The notes beneath the pieces were generated by a model. It worked only from the letters and a program-made list of their open reading frames with translations, ran no database searches and was not told where the DNA came from. The position numbers were made by a program, and so were the translations under genes. Source: Paenibacillus sp. FSL W8-0426 (lineage in GTDB: Bacteria > Bacillota > Bacilli > Paenibacillales > Paenibacillaceae). From it: a DNA stretch of 64,000 bases. Positions 1 to 9,204 of this stretch are shown here, piece after piece; the stretch's first letter is position 1, and every line of letters starts with the position of its first letter. Where the stretch lies: positions 4,976,001 through 5,040,000 of the forward strand of contig NZ_CP150203.1 of NCBI RefSeq assembly GCF_037969725.1, written 5' to 3'.

Positions 1-143
1 CCAGCCCCGCGTTTGTGCGGCGGCACATGCGATGGCATGAACCAGACTTCGTCGAGCGCATGCGAATCCCGGGCCGCCTCGGCCGCGAGCAGATGCCCCA
101 TATGGATCGGGTCGAACGTTCCACCCATGATGCCGATCTTCAC
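1..143 (-). CDS. nadD: Nicotinate-nucleotide adenylyltransferase, N-terminal part (gene runs off the left edge)
   Basis: Only about the first 47 residues are present; the gene continues beyond position 1. The translated start contains [16 protein letters not shown], the nucleotidyltransferase signature (GGTFDPxHxGH) that binds ATP and nicotinate mononucleotide. Family role: adenylation of nicotinate mononucleotide in NAD synthesis. I chose the GTG at 143, with AGGCGG about 8 bases upstream; an in-frame GTG at 152 is possible. It follows the yqeI-type gene within a few bases, as in Bacillus, where this gene is called yqeJ/nadD. Confidence 0.93.
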   Translation of the reverse strand, partial: MKIGIMGGTFDPIHMGHLLAAEAARDSHALDEVWFMPSHVPPHKRGA

Positions 144-155
144 CCGCTTCACCGC

Positions 156-446
156 CTAAGGGAGTTCAATTTGCTTGTTGTCGCGCGATTCCTTGTACAG
201 AACGATCGTGCTGCCGATCACCTGAACGAGTTCGCTGCCCGTCTCGCGCGCCAGCTCTGCGGCGATTTCGTTTTTGTCGTCCAGGCAGTTGTTGAGCACC
301 TGCACTTTCATCAATTCACGTTTCTCGATCGCTTCCTCGATGTGACGGAACAAATGCTCGTTGGTTCCTCCTTTGCCGATTTGGAATACAGGGGTCAAAT
401 GATGTGCTTGCGAGCGCAAAAAGCGCTTTTGTTTTCCGGTTAACAT
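156..446 (-). CDS. yhbY: YhbY/YqeI family CRM-domain RNA-binding protein
   Basis: The 96-residue protein is the full length of the single-domain CRM (YhbY) family. It starts MLTGKQKRFLRSQAHHL and carries the GKGG motif near residues 24-27, which in this family forms the RNA-binding loop. Members associate with pre-50S ribosomal particles in E. coli. It lies between aroE and nadD in the classical yqeGH-aroD-yqeIJ order of Bacillus, where it is called yqeI. The next gene starts only a few bases after its stop, so the two are probably co-translated. Confidence 0.93.
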   Translation of the reverse strand: MLTGKQKRFLRSQAHHLTPVFQIGKGGTNEHLFRHIEEAIEKRELMKVQVLNNCLDDKNEIAAELARETGSELVQVIGSTIVLYKESRDNKQIELP

Positions 447-533
447 AAATCCTTCATAACTCCTTATGCGAGCAGGTCACGGAAAAAACAAAAATAACCT
501 CGTTCAATGTCATTTCCGAACCTGAGCGTTCAA

Positions 534-1412
534 TTATATTTTTAACAGGTTAAAACTGTTCAATACCGCGCGCCGCATCGTTTCTACCGGCGCAGGTACG
601 CCGAGCCAGTGCTCGAAAGCCACCGCTCCTTGATACACAAACATGCCCAAGCCGCCGTGCACGATGCAGCCGCGCTTCTTCGCTTCCTGCAGCAGGCGGG
701 TTTCCAGCGGGTTATAGATCAGGTCGCTTACGGCCGCCCCCTCCCGAATAAATGCAGGATCTACGGGAACATCGTCCACATAGGGATGCATGCCCGCGGA
801 CGTTGTGTTGATGACGATATCCGCTTCGGCCAATATCGATTCGGCTTGTTCCATGCCGCTGCCCACGATTTGTCCGAGACCATGGCTGCTCAGATCCGCA
901 GCCAATGCAACAGCCCGGGCCGCAGTGCGGTTCAAAATGCTGATCCGTTCGGGCATTTCGAGTGCCAAAGCGTAAATGACGCCCCTGGCCGCTCCTCCGG
1001 CACCAAGAACGGCGATGTTCTTGCCTTTGAGATCAGGCACAGCTTCTTCCTTAAGGGACCGGACATATCCGATCCCGTCCGTGTTGTAGCCCGTCAGCCT
1101 GCCGTTTCTATTGACGATGGTGTTCACGGCCCCGATGAGCCGCGCGCTCTCGTCGATATGGTCGAGATACTGCATAACCTGTTCCTTGTGCGGAATGGTG
1201 ACGTTAACGCCAAGATAACCAAGGGCAGCAATGCCTCGAACAGCCGCCTCCAGCTGCCCTGGCAGTACATGCAGCGGCATGTACATGCCGCTCACGCCTG
1301 CCGCCTGCAGGGCCGCATTATGCATGGCCGGGGATTTGGAGTGCGCGATAGGATCGCCCATTACCCCAAGCAGGACAGGAAGCGCAGCATGCTCTTTCTT
1401 CGATTCCGTCAT
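534..1412 (-). CDS. aroE: Shikimate dehydrogenase (NADP+)
   Basis: A 292-residue protein of normal length for AroE, which reduces 3-dehydroshikimate to shikimate in aromatic amino acid synthesis. Visible motifs are SKSPAMHN (25-32, shikimate binding), NVTIPHK (70-76, with the catalytic Lys at 76), NTDG (110-113), the dinucleotide-binding GAGGAARG (137-144) and NRTAAR (161-166), which marks NADP preference. The ATG at 1412 is preceded by GGAGG with good spacing. It sits between yqeH and yqeI as in Bacillus and Paenibacillus and is probably transcribed with yqeG and yqeH. Confidence 0.97.
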   Translation of the reverse strand: MTESKKEHAALPVLLGVMGDPIAHSKSPAMHNAALQAAGVSGMYMPLHVLPGQLEAAVRGIAALGYLGVNVTIPHKEQVMQYLDHIDESARLIGAVNTIVNRNGRLTGYNTDGIGYVRSLKEEAVPDLKGKNIAVLGAGGAARGVIYALALEMPERISILNRTAARAVALAADLSSHGLGQIVGSGMEQAESILAEADIVINTTSAGMHPYVDDVPVDPAFIREGAAVSDLIYNPLETRLLQEAKKRGCIVHGGLGMFVYQGAVAFEHWLGVPAPVETMRRAVLNSFNLLKI

Positions 1413-1457
1413 TCGATTCGCCTCCGATCGGCCGGGATGCTCGCCGCAACCGTCATT

Positions 1458-2585
1458 TTAAATCAAGGATGGGCGGAGAAGCACGCGGATGCCTTTTGGC
1501 GCATGCACCGCGACCAGTGCCCCGTTCTCTCCGTTCGCCTTGATCCAGCCCAGACCGGAAATAAAAATGTCGGACTGGCTGCCGCGTTTGATGCGGAACT
1601 CGTGCCGGGTCCATTCAGGCATGTCCGCCGCGTTCTCGCGCGTCGGCGGCGACAGCAGCTCCCCGGCATGGTCGCGGTACAATTCGTCTGCACGCTCCAG
1701 CTTCGTGCGGTGAATGCCTAATGCGTTGCTGATATAACACGTAAAGGATTGGCGGTCTCCCTCGATGAAATCGAAGCGAGCCATGCCGCCAAAGAACAAC
1801 GTCTGGCCTGCATTCAATTGGTATACCGCCGGTTTAAGCGGCTTTTCCGGCATGATCGCGCCCAGATCCTTGCGGGACACGATCTCGCTGAATCGCCATG
1901 GATACATGATTCCGGGCGTATCGATGATATGTTTGCCATCGTCCAGCGGAATGTTCACCATGTCCAGCGTCGTTCCCGGATAACGGGATGTGGTCAGTTC
2001 CTGCTCCAGGTCGCTGTAGTCGCGGATCAGCCGGTTGATCAGGGTCGATTTGCCGACATTGGTTCCGCCCACGACATATACGTCGCGGTCCCCGCGGTAC
2101 TCGGACACCAGTTCAAGCAAACGATCGAAGCCCTGATTCTGCTTGGCGCTGCACAGCACCACGTCCACGGTGCGCAGCCCTTGCTCCTTGGCCTGTTTCT
2201 GCACCCAATTGCGGACTTTGTTCCAATTCGTTACTTTGGGCAGAAGGTCCGTTTTGTTGACGACCAGCAGCACCGGATTGTTGCCGACGAAGCGCTGCAG
2301 TCCGGAAATGATGCTGCCGTCAAAGTCGAACAGATCCACGATATGGATGACGAGCGCGTCCTTATTCCCGATTTTGCTGAGCAGCGCCAGGAATTCGTCC
2401 TGGTCTACCGTAACGGAAGAGGATTCGTTATAGTTTTTAATGCGAAAACAGCGCTGGCAAATGACCGGTTCGCGATCCAGCGCTTTCTCGGGGATGAAGC
2501 CGGGTTTTTCCGTATTTTCCGTCTGCAGATGCGCACCGCATCCGCTGCATTTCACGGCAAGTTGGCCGTTATGCGTTTCTGTCAT
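1458..2585 (-). CDS. yqeH: Ribosome-biogenesis GTPase YqeH
   Basis: A 375-residue circularly permuted GTPase needed in Bacillus for 30S subunit assembly. An N-terminal zinc knuckle (Cys13-x2-Cys16, Cys43-x2-Cys46) precedes a G domain whose motifs come in permuted order: G4 NKTD (110-113), G5 SAK (146-148), G1 GTNVGKST (174-181) and G3 DTPG (222-225). The start ATG overlaps the stop of yqeG as ATGA and has a GGAGG site inside the end of yqeG, so the two genes are translationally coupled. Confidence 0.97.
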   Translation of the reverse strand: MTETHNGQLAVKCSGCGAHLQTENTEKPGFIPEKALDREPVICQRCFRIKNYNESSSVTVDQDEFLALLSKIGNKDALVIHIVDLFDFDGSIISGLQRFVGNNPVLLVVNKTDLLPKVTNWNKVRNWVQKQAKEQGLRTVDVVLCSAKQNQGFDRLLELVSEYRGDRDVYVVGGTNVGKSTLINRLIRDYSDLEQELTTSRYPGTTLDMVNIPLDDGKHIIDTPGIMYPWRFSEIVSRKDLGAIMPEKPLKPAVYQLNAGQTLFFGGMARFDFIEGDRQSFTCYISNALGIHRTKLERADELYRDHAGELLSPPTRENAADMPEWTRHEFRIKRGSQSDIFISGLGWIKANGENGALVAVHAPKGIRVLLRPSLI

Positions 2586-3109
2586 TTCTTTTTATCCTCC
2601 TCAAGCCATAAGCCTTTCTTGCTCAAACGGGTAACGGCTATTCGCTCCACGCGCCGATTGAACCGGGTCATGAAGCCTTCGTCATCGATGGAGATGGGCA
2701 ACACCAGCACCGTGTACAGTCCGAGGCGGTTGCCGCCAAACACATCCGTAAGCATCTGATCGCCAACGACCATCGTTTGTTCCGGCGTCAGGCCCATCAT
2801 GTTCATCGCTTTGCGGAACGGCACGTTCGACGGTTTGCGCGCGCTGTGCACGTACTGGATGTCCAGCGGCGTCGCAAATACCGATACGCGGTTCAAATTG
2901 TTATTGGATACGATGATCAGCTTGAAGCCGACCTCTTTCACGCGCGCAAACCATTCGATCAGCTCCGGCGTGGCGTCGGGCGCTTTGGCTCCGACGAGCG
3001 TATTGTCCAGGTCCGTAATAATCCCGCGATAGCCTTGGGCATACAGTCCTTCCAAATCAATATCATAAACCGTGTCCACCCGAAGTTTGGGCATCAGCAT
3101 TTTAAACAA
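2582..3109 (-). CDS. yqeG: YqeG family HAD IIIA-type phosphatase
   Basis: A 175-residue HAD-superfamily protein. The nucleophile motif DLDNT is at 33-37 (Asp33 and Asp35), a VSNNN segment near residue 68 provides the second motif, and GDQMLTDVFG in the C-terminal half supplies the metal-binding aspartates. It is the first gene of the yqeGH-aroE-yqeI-nadD cluster. The natural substrate is not established. I kept the TTG start at 3109 because GAGGTGA lies 7 bases upstream; an in-frame ATG nine bases further in is the alternative. Confidence 0.93.
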   Translation of the reverse strand: MFKMLMPKLRVDTVYDIDLEGLYAQGYRGIITDLDNTLVGAKAPDATPELIEWFARVKEVGFKLIIVSNNNLNRVSVFATPLDIQYVHSARKPSNVPFRKAMNMMGLTPEQTMVVGDQMLTDVFGGNRLGLYTVLVLPISIDDEGFMTRFNRRVERIAVTRLSKKGLWLEEDKKK

Positions 3110-3197
3110 AAAAAGTCACCTCAGTTTCATACGACACACTATATCACAAATCCATCTTCCCTGAAAATGCATCCAGCCCTGCCGGACAAGAAAAAGG

Positions 3198-3232
3198 AAA
3201 AAACGGGACAGGCCGAGGCTCAGGCCTGTTCC
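3198..3232 (-). terminator. Rho-independent terminator of the transglutaminase operon
   Basis: On the minus strand, a ten-base arm starting GGAACAGG pairs with a matching arm around an 8-base loop and is followed by a G and six T. The hairpin overlaps the last codons of the transglutaminase gene and separates that operon from yqeG. Confidence 0.8.
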
Positions 3233-5433
3233 GCTTTCAGTTCCTTGCGCAGCCTCTGGGCTGTCTCATAAACCTTCTTCCAGTCATCGGCATGAACGGT
3301 CGCCGGACTATATCTGGCCTGCTCGAACGTGCGGAGCAGCTCCCCGAAGGTCCCCGCCGCCGCCGGTTTCGCCTGGCTCCAACGAACCACCGATTCCCGC
3401 AGCGTTTCGTCGCCGCTCCGCTTCAGCCCTTTTCGCTGCGCGTAACGAAGCCAGCGCTCCGTTTCCGCAATCACTTTTTGCTCTGGCGTCAGCGGGCCGC
3501 CGCTCCGAAGCCGGAGCAGCAGGAAACGAAGCGACAACCGGCTGCGCCAAAACATATATCCGATCCACAGCACAAGGATTGCACTGGCTACCCAGATCAC
3601 GAAAGACGGAAGCGCAGACTTGGCCTGCTCCGGTGCCGCTGCCTGCTCCTCTTCTTCCTGCACCTGCTCTTCTTCCGGTTGCTCTTCCGGCTCGTCCGCA
3701 GGCTGCACCTCCGGCAATTCGGTCAACAGCGGCATGTCAAAGCCCGGCGTCGCTTCAACCGGAATCCATCCGTATTCGCCGAAGTAGATTTCGGCCCAGG
3801 AGTGGGCATCCGCATTCGTTACGGTATACGTCGTTTCGATATCGGCACCCGGCTGGCGCGGAGCCTGCATGTCCGAGTTCAGGGACAGCTGCCCGGGAGC
3901 ATATCCTTTAACCCAGCGTGCCGGAATGCCCTCGGAACGGGCCATCATGACAAGCGCCGTAGAGAAATAGTCGCAATAGCCCTCCATCACTTCGAACAAA
4001 AAACCATCGACAAAGTCATCGCTGACTTTCCGGGACAAGTCCGGGTTGTTCGTGTAACTAAAGTTTTGCTGCAAATAGTTTTGCAGTAATGCCACCTTTT
4101 CATACGGCGTGCTTGCGGCCCCCGTAATTTCGCTGGCGAGATCTTTAACCCGCTGCGGAAATTTGGAAGGCATCTGCAAATACATGTCGTCGGCCGGATG
4201 ACTATCGTACAAATCGTCGTACGTTTTGGTTCGTAGCTCATCCACCACGATGACCGGGGCCTCGGATACCACTGTATATGTTTTGGGATATTGGGGCTGA
4301 TTGCGGTTCGTCACCACATGCAGTTCGGCCTGGTCGGCGTTCCAAAGCATGCGGTTCGACTGCTGCTCGCCTTCCACCGAGCTTACCTCGGAGATCGAAT
4401 AGGCACCGAACAAAATGGGATAAACGTTGTCGTTCAGCATCGTGACTTTCTGCGTAACCTGCTTCGTTTTCCCGCTGCCCGCATCGTTGTTCTCCAATGC
4501 CTCGCCAGGCTGCACGGCCTCGGCCGATACTCTGCGGTTGTCGTCCCAGCCCGTACCGGTATATTCTTCCCGCGTTTCCCCGCGCCAATAACTGCGCTCA
4601 CTGGTCGTGACCGACATGACGGGAGTATAGTCAAAATTGAATCCTCCGCCCAACTGGTTGTCTTCCCGGCTGTACCCGGACTCGGTGGAGGTTGGGATGT
4701 CCAGCGTACCGTTTCCCGCCTCGATCGAACCGCTTCCGGTATAGTTCCGCCATGCCGTATACGGGTCCGTCAGGGTTGGCGGAACCTCGGGCATATTTAC
4801 GCTCGCCACGATGATCAATGAAAAAATGATGGCAATGTTGGCGATAATTTTGTACGGATACCGAATCAGCCGTTTCCACCCTTGCGGATATTGCAATTGG
4901 AAGCTGCGGAAATGCTGGCATACCAGCCACCCCATCCCCGCAAACATGACCCAAGCCACTTCGGTCCAGAGCGGAATTCGGGTGAACGAATCCAAAATGC
5001 CCATGGACACGATGTTGATCCCTAAAAAGACAAGAATGCGCCGTTTCGTTGTCACCAGCCGGTGCGCCGCCTCCAGCATGGCCCATGCACACAGCGAAAA
5101 CCAGACATAAGGAACCATGTGCAGCAGAAATTGCTCCGTTCGCTCCGTAAACGTTCCGTAAGGGATATATACGGAGTAATCCACTAAGGTTTTATGCAAA
5201 ATAAAAAAGATAGCGATGACTTTGATGACCGTTCGATACAACAGTTTAAGCGGCAATATAATCTCCAAAACGCATACCGCCGCCATCGTCCAAAGCACCA
5301 GCGACGTCGTCTCGGTGTACCAGGATTCCTCGGTAAACGAGATCCACTGCAGCCCGATCAGGAAAATCCAAAGCAGGGATGCCGCATGGTACCAGGACCG
5401 TTTGCCTCTCGACAAATCTATAGGTGCGCTCAT
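3220..5433 (-). CDS. Membrane-anchored transglutaminase-like protease family protein
   Basis: From the ATG at 5433 the protein has 737 residues. The N-terminal part holds about six hydrophobic membrane segments. A long extracytoplasmic region follows, with a transglutaminase core: the Cys motif EGYCDYFSTAL near residue 483 and the His motif DAHSWAEIYF near residue 542, then an Asp/Glu site in PVEATPGF. A Gln/Glu-rich linker and another membrane segment near residue 620 lead to a cytoplasmic DUF4129-like tail. The ORF opens further upstream, but 5433 overlaps the preceding stop as ATGA. The MoxR / DUF58 / transglutaminase trio is a widespread conserved operon of unsettled function, probably envelope related. 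Confidence 0.9.
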   Translation of the reverse strand: MSAPIDLSRGKRSWYHAASLLWIFLIGLQWISFTEESWYTETTSLVLWTMAAVCVLEIILPLKLLYRTVIKVIAIFFILHKTLVDYSVYIPYGTFTERTEQFLLHMVPYVWFSLCAWAMLEAAHRLVTTKRRILVFLGINIVSMGILDSFTRIPLWTEVAWVMFAGMGWLVCQHFRSFQLQYPQGWKRLIRYPYKIIANIAIIFSLIIVASVNMPEVPPTLTDPYTAWRNYTGSGSIEAGNGTLDIPTSTESGYSREDNQLGGGFNFDYTPVMSVTTSERSYWRGETREEYTGTGWDDNRRVSAEAVQPGEALENNDAGSGKTKQVTQKVTMLNDNVYPILFGAYSISEVSSVEGEQQSNRMLWNADQAELHVVTNRNQPQYPKTYTVVSEAPVIVVDELRTKTYDDLYDSHPADDMYLQMPSKFPQRVKDLASEITGAASTPYEKVALLQNYLQQNFSYTNNPDLSRKVSDDFVDGFLFEVMEGYCDYFSTALVMMARSEGIPARWVKGYAPGQLSLNSDMQAPRQPGADIETTYTVTNADAHSWAEIYFGEYGWIPVEATPGFDMPLLTELPEVQPADEPEEQPEEEQVQEEEEQAAAPEQAKSALPSFVIWVASAILVLWIGYMFWRSRLSLRFLLLRLRSGGPLTPEQKVIAETERWLRYAQRKGLKRSGDETLRESVVRWSQAKPAAAGTFGELLRTFEQARYSPATVHADDWKKVYETAQRLRKELKAEQA

Positions 5434-6677
5434 GCGGCTCCTCCTCCCATCACGGTCGGAAGCTCCTGCAGGCTGGAAACCGTAAACGCCCTCGTTCCCC
5501 GGCTTCGCAGCAGGGCAGTCCATTCTGCGCTTTGCCGCTCTTCCTTGATATCTACTAAAATGTGGCACGGCGTCATGCCGCGCTGATCTGCCCAACGCAG
5601 CAATTCAAGCACCTTCTCATCCTTCTGGGGAGAAACGACGACAAAATAGGCTCCTTGCGGCAGCTGGCGTGCCAATCTTTCCACACCAGGCAGCAAGCGT
5701 GCATCCCGACCGTCATGTTGAACGTCCACCAGATGATGAATCATCCTTTGCCGATCCAGCAAGCTCTCGCTGGGCGGAATCAGGGAAGGCTCGTCCGACA
5801 GCGTCATGAGTCCCATCCCCATTCTCTCCCGCGTGCCATACTCCAGCAGCGAGGCTACGGTGGATACGGCCAGTTCAAACGCCTCCGATCCCGCGTAGCT
5901 GGCGGCAAGCGCATCGAGTACAAGCACCGTTTTGGGAATGGATTCGTGTTCGAACTCCTTCGATTTCCACGTTCCCGTCCTTGCGGTTGCGTTCCAATGG
6001 ATTCGGGATAACCGGTCACCGTATACGTAATCCCGCACCCCGTTGATTTGGGTCGTTTCGCGCCGCGAACGCGTCATCGCCGTCTGCGGCCCTGCCAATC
6101 TCGACTTGCGGTCATACAGCTGCCAAAACGGAATGAACACGGTTCGGGGGAGAACCCTGAATTCGCTATGCGCCTTGAAGGTGCCTTTGTGCTGAACGAG
6201 ACCGAATATATCCTCGCTGGTGCACTCGGTATCCAGAAACGCATATTTCCCTCTTTCCAACGGAGGCGTCTGAAAGGTCAGTTCCCCCGTCCCCCGCATA
6301 TTCGGCAGCAGGCTTTCCCGGAAAGACCAGGATTCGCCGTTATGGCGTCGCAGCATTTCCTTTACGACGACATAAGGAAGAGGCAGAAATCCTGGAATGC
6401 TCAATCGCAACCGAACCTGGACCTGGTCTCCCGCGTGCAGAAGCTCCTCGTGATCCTGACCCGACGAAAGGAAACGTTCCCCTCTGGCGCGCCTAACCCC
6501 GCCCAAACCCGCAATGACGAGATACACGCACAACAAGGTTACCATCGACAACAGCATAATGGACGTTTTGCCTCCCTGAAACAAAACGTAAGCCAGACAG
6601 CACAGCCACACTGCCGCGATGCTCCACGCGCGGGGATGGCGTAGCTTTTTTCTGACCGAACCCATGATCTGTTTCAT
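5430..6677 (-). CDS. DUF58 domain protein
   Basis: A 415-residue protein when started at the ATG at 6677, just after the MoxR stop. Two hydrophobic segments lie near the N-terminus. The DUF58 signature around residue 225 reads GDRLSRIHWNATARTG, and the C-terminal part has a von Willebrand A-like fold pattern (VLVLDA and later segments). Proteins of this family almost always sit between a MoxR ATPase and a transglutaminase, as here, and are thought to be targets or partners of the ATPase. The biochemical role is unknown. Confidence 0.88.
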   Translation of the reverse strand: MKQIMGSVRKKLRHPRAWSIAAVWLCCLAYVLFQGGKTSIMLLSMVTLLCVYLVIAGLGGVRRARGERFLSSGQDHEELLHAGDQVQVRLRLSIPGFLPLPYVVVKEMLRRHNGESWSFRESLLPNMRGTGELTFQTPPLERGKYAFLDTECTSEDIFGLVQHKGTFKAHSEFRVLPRTVFIPFWQLYDRKSRLAGPQTAMTRSRRETTQINGVRDYVYGDRLSRIHWNATARTGTWKSKEFEHESIPKTVLVLDALAASYAGSEAFELAVSTVASLLEYGTRERMGMGLMTLSDEPSLIPPSESLLDRQRMIHHLVDVQHDGRDARLLPGVERLARQLPQGAYFVVVSPQKDEKVLELLRWADQRGMTPCHILVDIKEERQSAEWTALLRSRGTRAFTVSSLQELPTVMGGGAA

Positions 6678-6681
6678 GATT

Positions 6682-7638
6682 TTATTGCCCCATCGTGACA
6701 GGCACGCGGACCTGATGCAGGATGGAAGCAAGCGCGGCTCCTGAACTCATGCTGTCCAGCCGTGCTTCCGGACGGAGCACGATTCGATGCGCTAGAGCGT
6801 AAGGAGCCATCGTTTTCACGTCGTCCGGAAGCACGTAATCGCGTTCCTGCAAAAACGCGAAAGCTTTCACGGCCATCATAAACGAGATAGCTGCCCGCGG
6901 GCTGGCACCCAGCAATACCGACGGGTGGGAGCGCGTGCTGCGAACGATGTCGAGCAGATAGTCCATGACCGGCTCGCCAAGGAACACATCCTTGATTTCC
7001 TGCTGGATCACCGAGATCTGTTCCATGTTGGTCACCGACTCGAGCCGGTCGACGGGCTGTCCCGACTGGTGCTGCTTCAGCAGCGTTTTTTCAATATCCT
7101 TGTCCGGATAACCCAGACTGATCTTCAGCATAAAACGGTCCAGCTGCGCCTCGGGAAGCGTATACGTCCCTTCAAAGTCGATGGGATTTTGCGTGGCGCA
7201 AAGCATGAACGGATGTGGCAAATCGTACGTATCGCCGTCCACGGTCACGCTGCGCTCCTCCATGACTTCCAGCAGAGCGGATTGGGTTTTGGTGGTCGCC
7301 CTGTTGATTTCGTCCGCGAGCAGAATGTTGGTCATGACAGGGCCCGGACGGAAATAAAAGCGCTCGTCGCGCGGATGGAATACCGATACTCCAGTAATGT
7401 CGCTTGGCAATATATCAGGATTACATTGAATGCGGCGGTATTCGCCGCGCATCGATTTGGATAAGGCCTTGATCAGCTGCGTCTTGCCGGTTCCGGGTAC
7501 GTCTTCGATCAACACGTGTCCACCTGCAAGCAATGCTGTGAGCAAAAGCTGGATTTCAAAGGATTTCCCCATAATGCACGATTCCAGATTGGAACGGACT
7601 GCCGAAATGATTTGGATCGATTCTTTGCGCACAGGCAT
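6682..7638 (-). CDS. MoxR-family AAA+ ATPase
   Basis: A 318-residue AAA+ ATPase, the usual MoxR length. Walker A is GTGKTQL near residue 49, Walker B is LLADEINRA near residue 108, and CATQNP is the sensor 1 region. The ATG at 7638 follows AGGAGG with ideal spacing; the longer open frame upstream lacks support. MoxR proteins act as chaperone-like ATPases that help assemble or insert cofactors into partners carrying DUF58 or vWA domains. It is the first gene of a three-gene minus-strand operon. Confidence 0.93.
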   Translation of the reverse strand: MPVRKESIQIISAVRSNLESCIMGKSFEIQLLLTALLAGGHVLIEDVPGTGKTQLIKALSKSMRGEYRRIQCNPDILPSDITGVSVFHPRDERFYFRPGPVMTNILLADEINRATTKTQSALLEVMEERSVTVDGDTYDLPHPFMLCATQNPIDFEGTYTLPEAQLDRFMLKISLGYPDKDIEKTLLKQHQSGQPVDRLESVTNMEQISVIQQEIKDVFLGEPVMDYLLDIVRSTRSHPSVLLGASPRAAISFMMAVKAFAFLQERDYVLPDDVKTMAPYALAHRIVLRPEARLDSMSSGAALASILHQVRVPVTMGQ

Positions 7639-7770
7639 TTGGTCTAAACCTCCTAAAAAAGCAAACAGATTTCCTTTTATTGTACATGATTGTAGGTCCT
7701 GAGTACACTCGAAGGAAATCGCAATTTGTTTCCAGCGGCCGCCTCTGCCGCAAAGTTTGTCCATTTACGA

Positions 7771-7797
7771 CAAAAAAGCCCGGAGATTACCGGGCCA
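7771..7797 (-). terminator. Rho-independent terminator after spoVAE
   Basis: GCCCGG (7778-7783) and CCGGGC (7790-7795) enclose a 6-base loop. On the minus strand the hairpin is followed by six T. It ends the spoVA operon and insulates the MoxR operon. Confidence 0.85.
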
Positions 7798-7833
7798 TTG
7801 CCATTTTGCTTTTTGCCGCTGAACGCCCGGCGA

Positions 7834-8184
7834 TTATCCTTTGGGACGGACGACCAATGCCGCCAGAAAGGAAAAAATAATCGCCGAGGAAATGCCCGCC
7901 GCGGTCACGTCAAAGATGCCCGTAATGACACCGAGCCATCCATCGCGTTCCAATTCGGTCAGCGCCCCATGAACCAACGAGTTGCCAAAGCTCGTAATCG
8001 GAATGGATGCCCCCGCGCCAGCGAACTTGACAAGCGGATCGTACCATCCGAACGCATCAGCCAACGCACCAGCCACGACCAGCGTACTCATCGTATGCGC
8101 AGGGGTCAGCTTGACGCCGTCCATCAAAATTTGCCCAATCACGCAGATGAGGCCCCCGATGATAAAAGCCCACAAAAACTGCAT
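7834..8184 (-). CDS. spoVAE: Stage V sporulation protein AE
   Basis: A 116-residue integral membrane protein with about four hydrophobic segments, similar in plan to SpoVAC. The segment AGAGASIPITSFGNSLVHGA is typical of the SpoVAC/SpoVAE family. With SpoVAC and SpoVAD it belongs to the SpoVA channel that moves dipicolinic acid into the forespore and releases it on germination. GGAGG precedes the ATG at 8184, which lies 3 bases after the spoVAD stop. Confidence 0.93.
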   Translation of the reverse strand: MQFLWAFIIGGLICVIGQILMDGVKLTPAHTMSTLVVAGALADAFGWYDPLVKFAGAGASIPITSFGNSLVHGALTELERDGWLGVITGIFDVTAAGISSAIIFSFLAALVVRPKG

Positions 8185-8187
8185 CGT

Positions 8188-9204
8188 TTAATCCTCCTTT
8201 TCAATGGCGACCGCATGCGCGATGCATGGAATGCTTTCACCCTGTTGGTACGATAGCGGGGACAGCAAAGCCCCTGTAGCAACGACGAGCACCCGCTTCA
8301 GTTCGCCTTCCTGCATTCGGTTCAATATGTGGCCATACGTTACAGTCGCCGAACAACCGCAGCCGCTGCCTCCTGCAACGACTTGGGGCTGCTTGTCCCG
8401 ATCATAGATCATCAAACCGCAATCGTTGAACGTCGTCTGCTCCATAGAGATACCTTCCTTCTGAAGCAATTCCTTTGTGATCGGCAGTCCCACGGAAGCC
8501 AGATCGCCGGTGACGATCAGGTCGTAATAACTGGGGTCAAGCTGGGTATCCCGGAAGTGGGAGACGATGGTATCGGCTGCTGCGGGAGCCATCGCAGCGC
8601 CCATGTTGAACGGATCCTTAATGCCCATGTCCATGACTCTTCCGATGGTTGCCCTTGTAACGGCAGGGCCTTCTCCGGTACGAGCCACGACGCTGCAGCC
8701 TGAACCGGTAACGGTATATTGGGCATACGGCGGCTTCTGCGAGCCGTATTCCGTCGGATAGCGGAACTGCTTCTCCACCGTGCAATTGTGGCTCACCGTA
8801 CCGGCCAACACGTAATCTCCGGCTCCGGAATCGACGATCATGGAGGCCAGCGCCAGCGTTTCCATCGATGTGGAGCACGCCCCGAACACGCCCAAATAAG
8901 GCGCTCCCAGCTGCCTTGCGGAAAAGGAGCTGCTAATGATCTGGTTCATCAGGTCACCGCCAACGAAGAAATGAAGCTCCTCCTTGGTGATATTGGCATT
9001 GATCAGCGCCAGTTGAGTCGCTTTTTCCAGCAGTTTGCGCTCCGCTTTCTCCCACGTCTTCTCGCCCATTTCAAGCGTGTCGTATACATAGTCGAAATCG
9101 GAAGCGAGCGGTCCCTGCCCCTCGTCCGGCCCTACGACCGTCGCTCGGCCGATGAGACGGGGACGGCTGTCGAACTGCCAGGTCTGACGGCCGACCCTTT
9201 TCAT
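8188..9204 (-). CDS. spoVAD: Stage V sporulation protein AD
   Basis: At 338 residues it matches the Bacillus subtilis protein in length. It has a thiolase-like fold with a Cys in GACSTSMETLA and Gly-rich C-terminal motifs (GGSGCGCSATVTYGH). SpoVAD binds dipicolinic acid on the surface of the spore inner membrane. The ATG overlaps the spoVAC stop by four bases and has a G-rich ribosome site, so the two are translationally coupled. Confidence 0.95.
   Translation of the reverse strand: MKRVGRQTWQFDSRPRLIGRATVVGPDEGQGPLASDFDYVYDTLEMGEKTWEKAERKLLEKATQLALINANITKEELHFFVGGDLMNQIISSSFSARQLGAPYLGVFGACSTSMETLALASMIVDSGAGDYVLAGTVSHNCTVEKQFRYPTEYGSQKPPYAQYTVTGSGCSVVARTGEGPAVTRATIGRVMDMGIKDPFNMGAAMAPAAADTIVSHFRDTQLDPSYYDLIVTGDLASVGLPITKELLQKEGISMEQTTFNDCGLMIYDRDKQPQVVAGGSGCGCSATVTYGHILNRMQEGELKRVLVVATGALLSPLSYQQGESIPCIAHAVAIEKED

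Noticed and set aside
609..1721. A 370-codon plus-strand open frame
   Set aside because: It lies opposite aroE and yqeH, both clear genes, and shows no recognisable motif. It is a high-GC antisense shadow.
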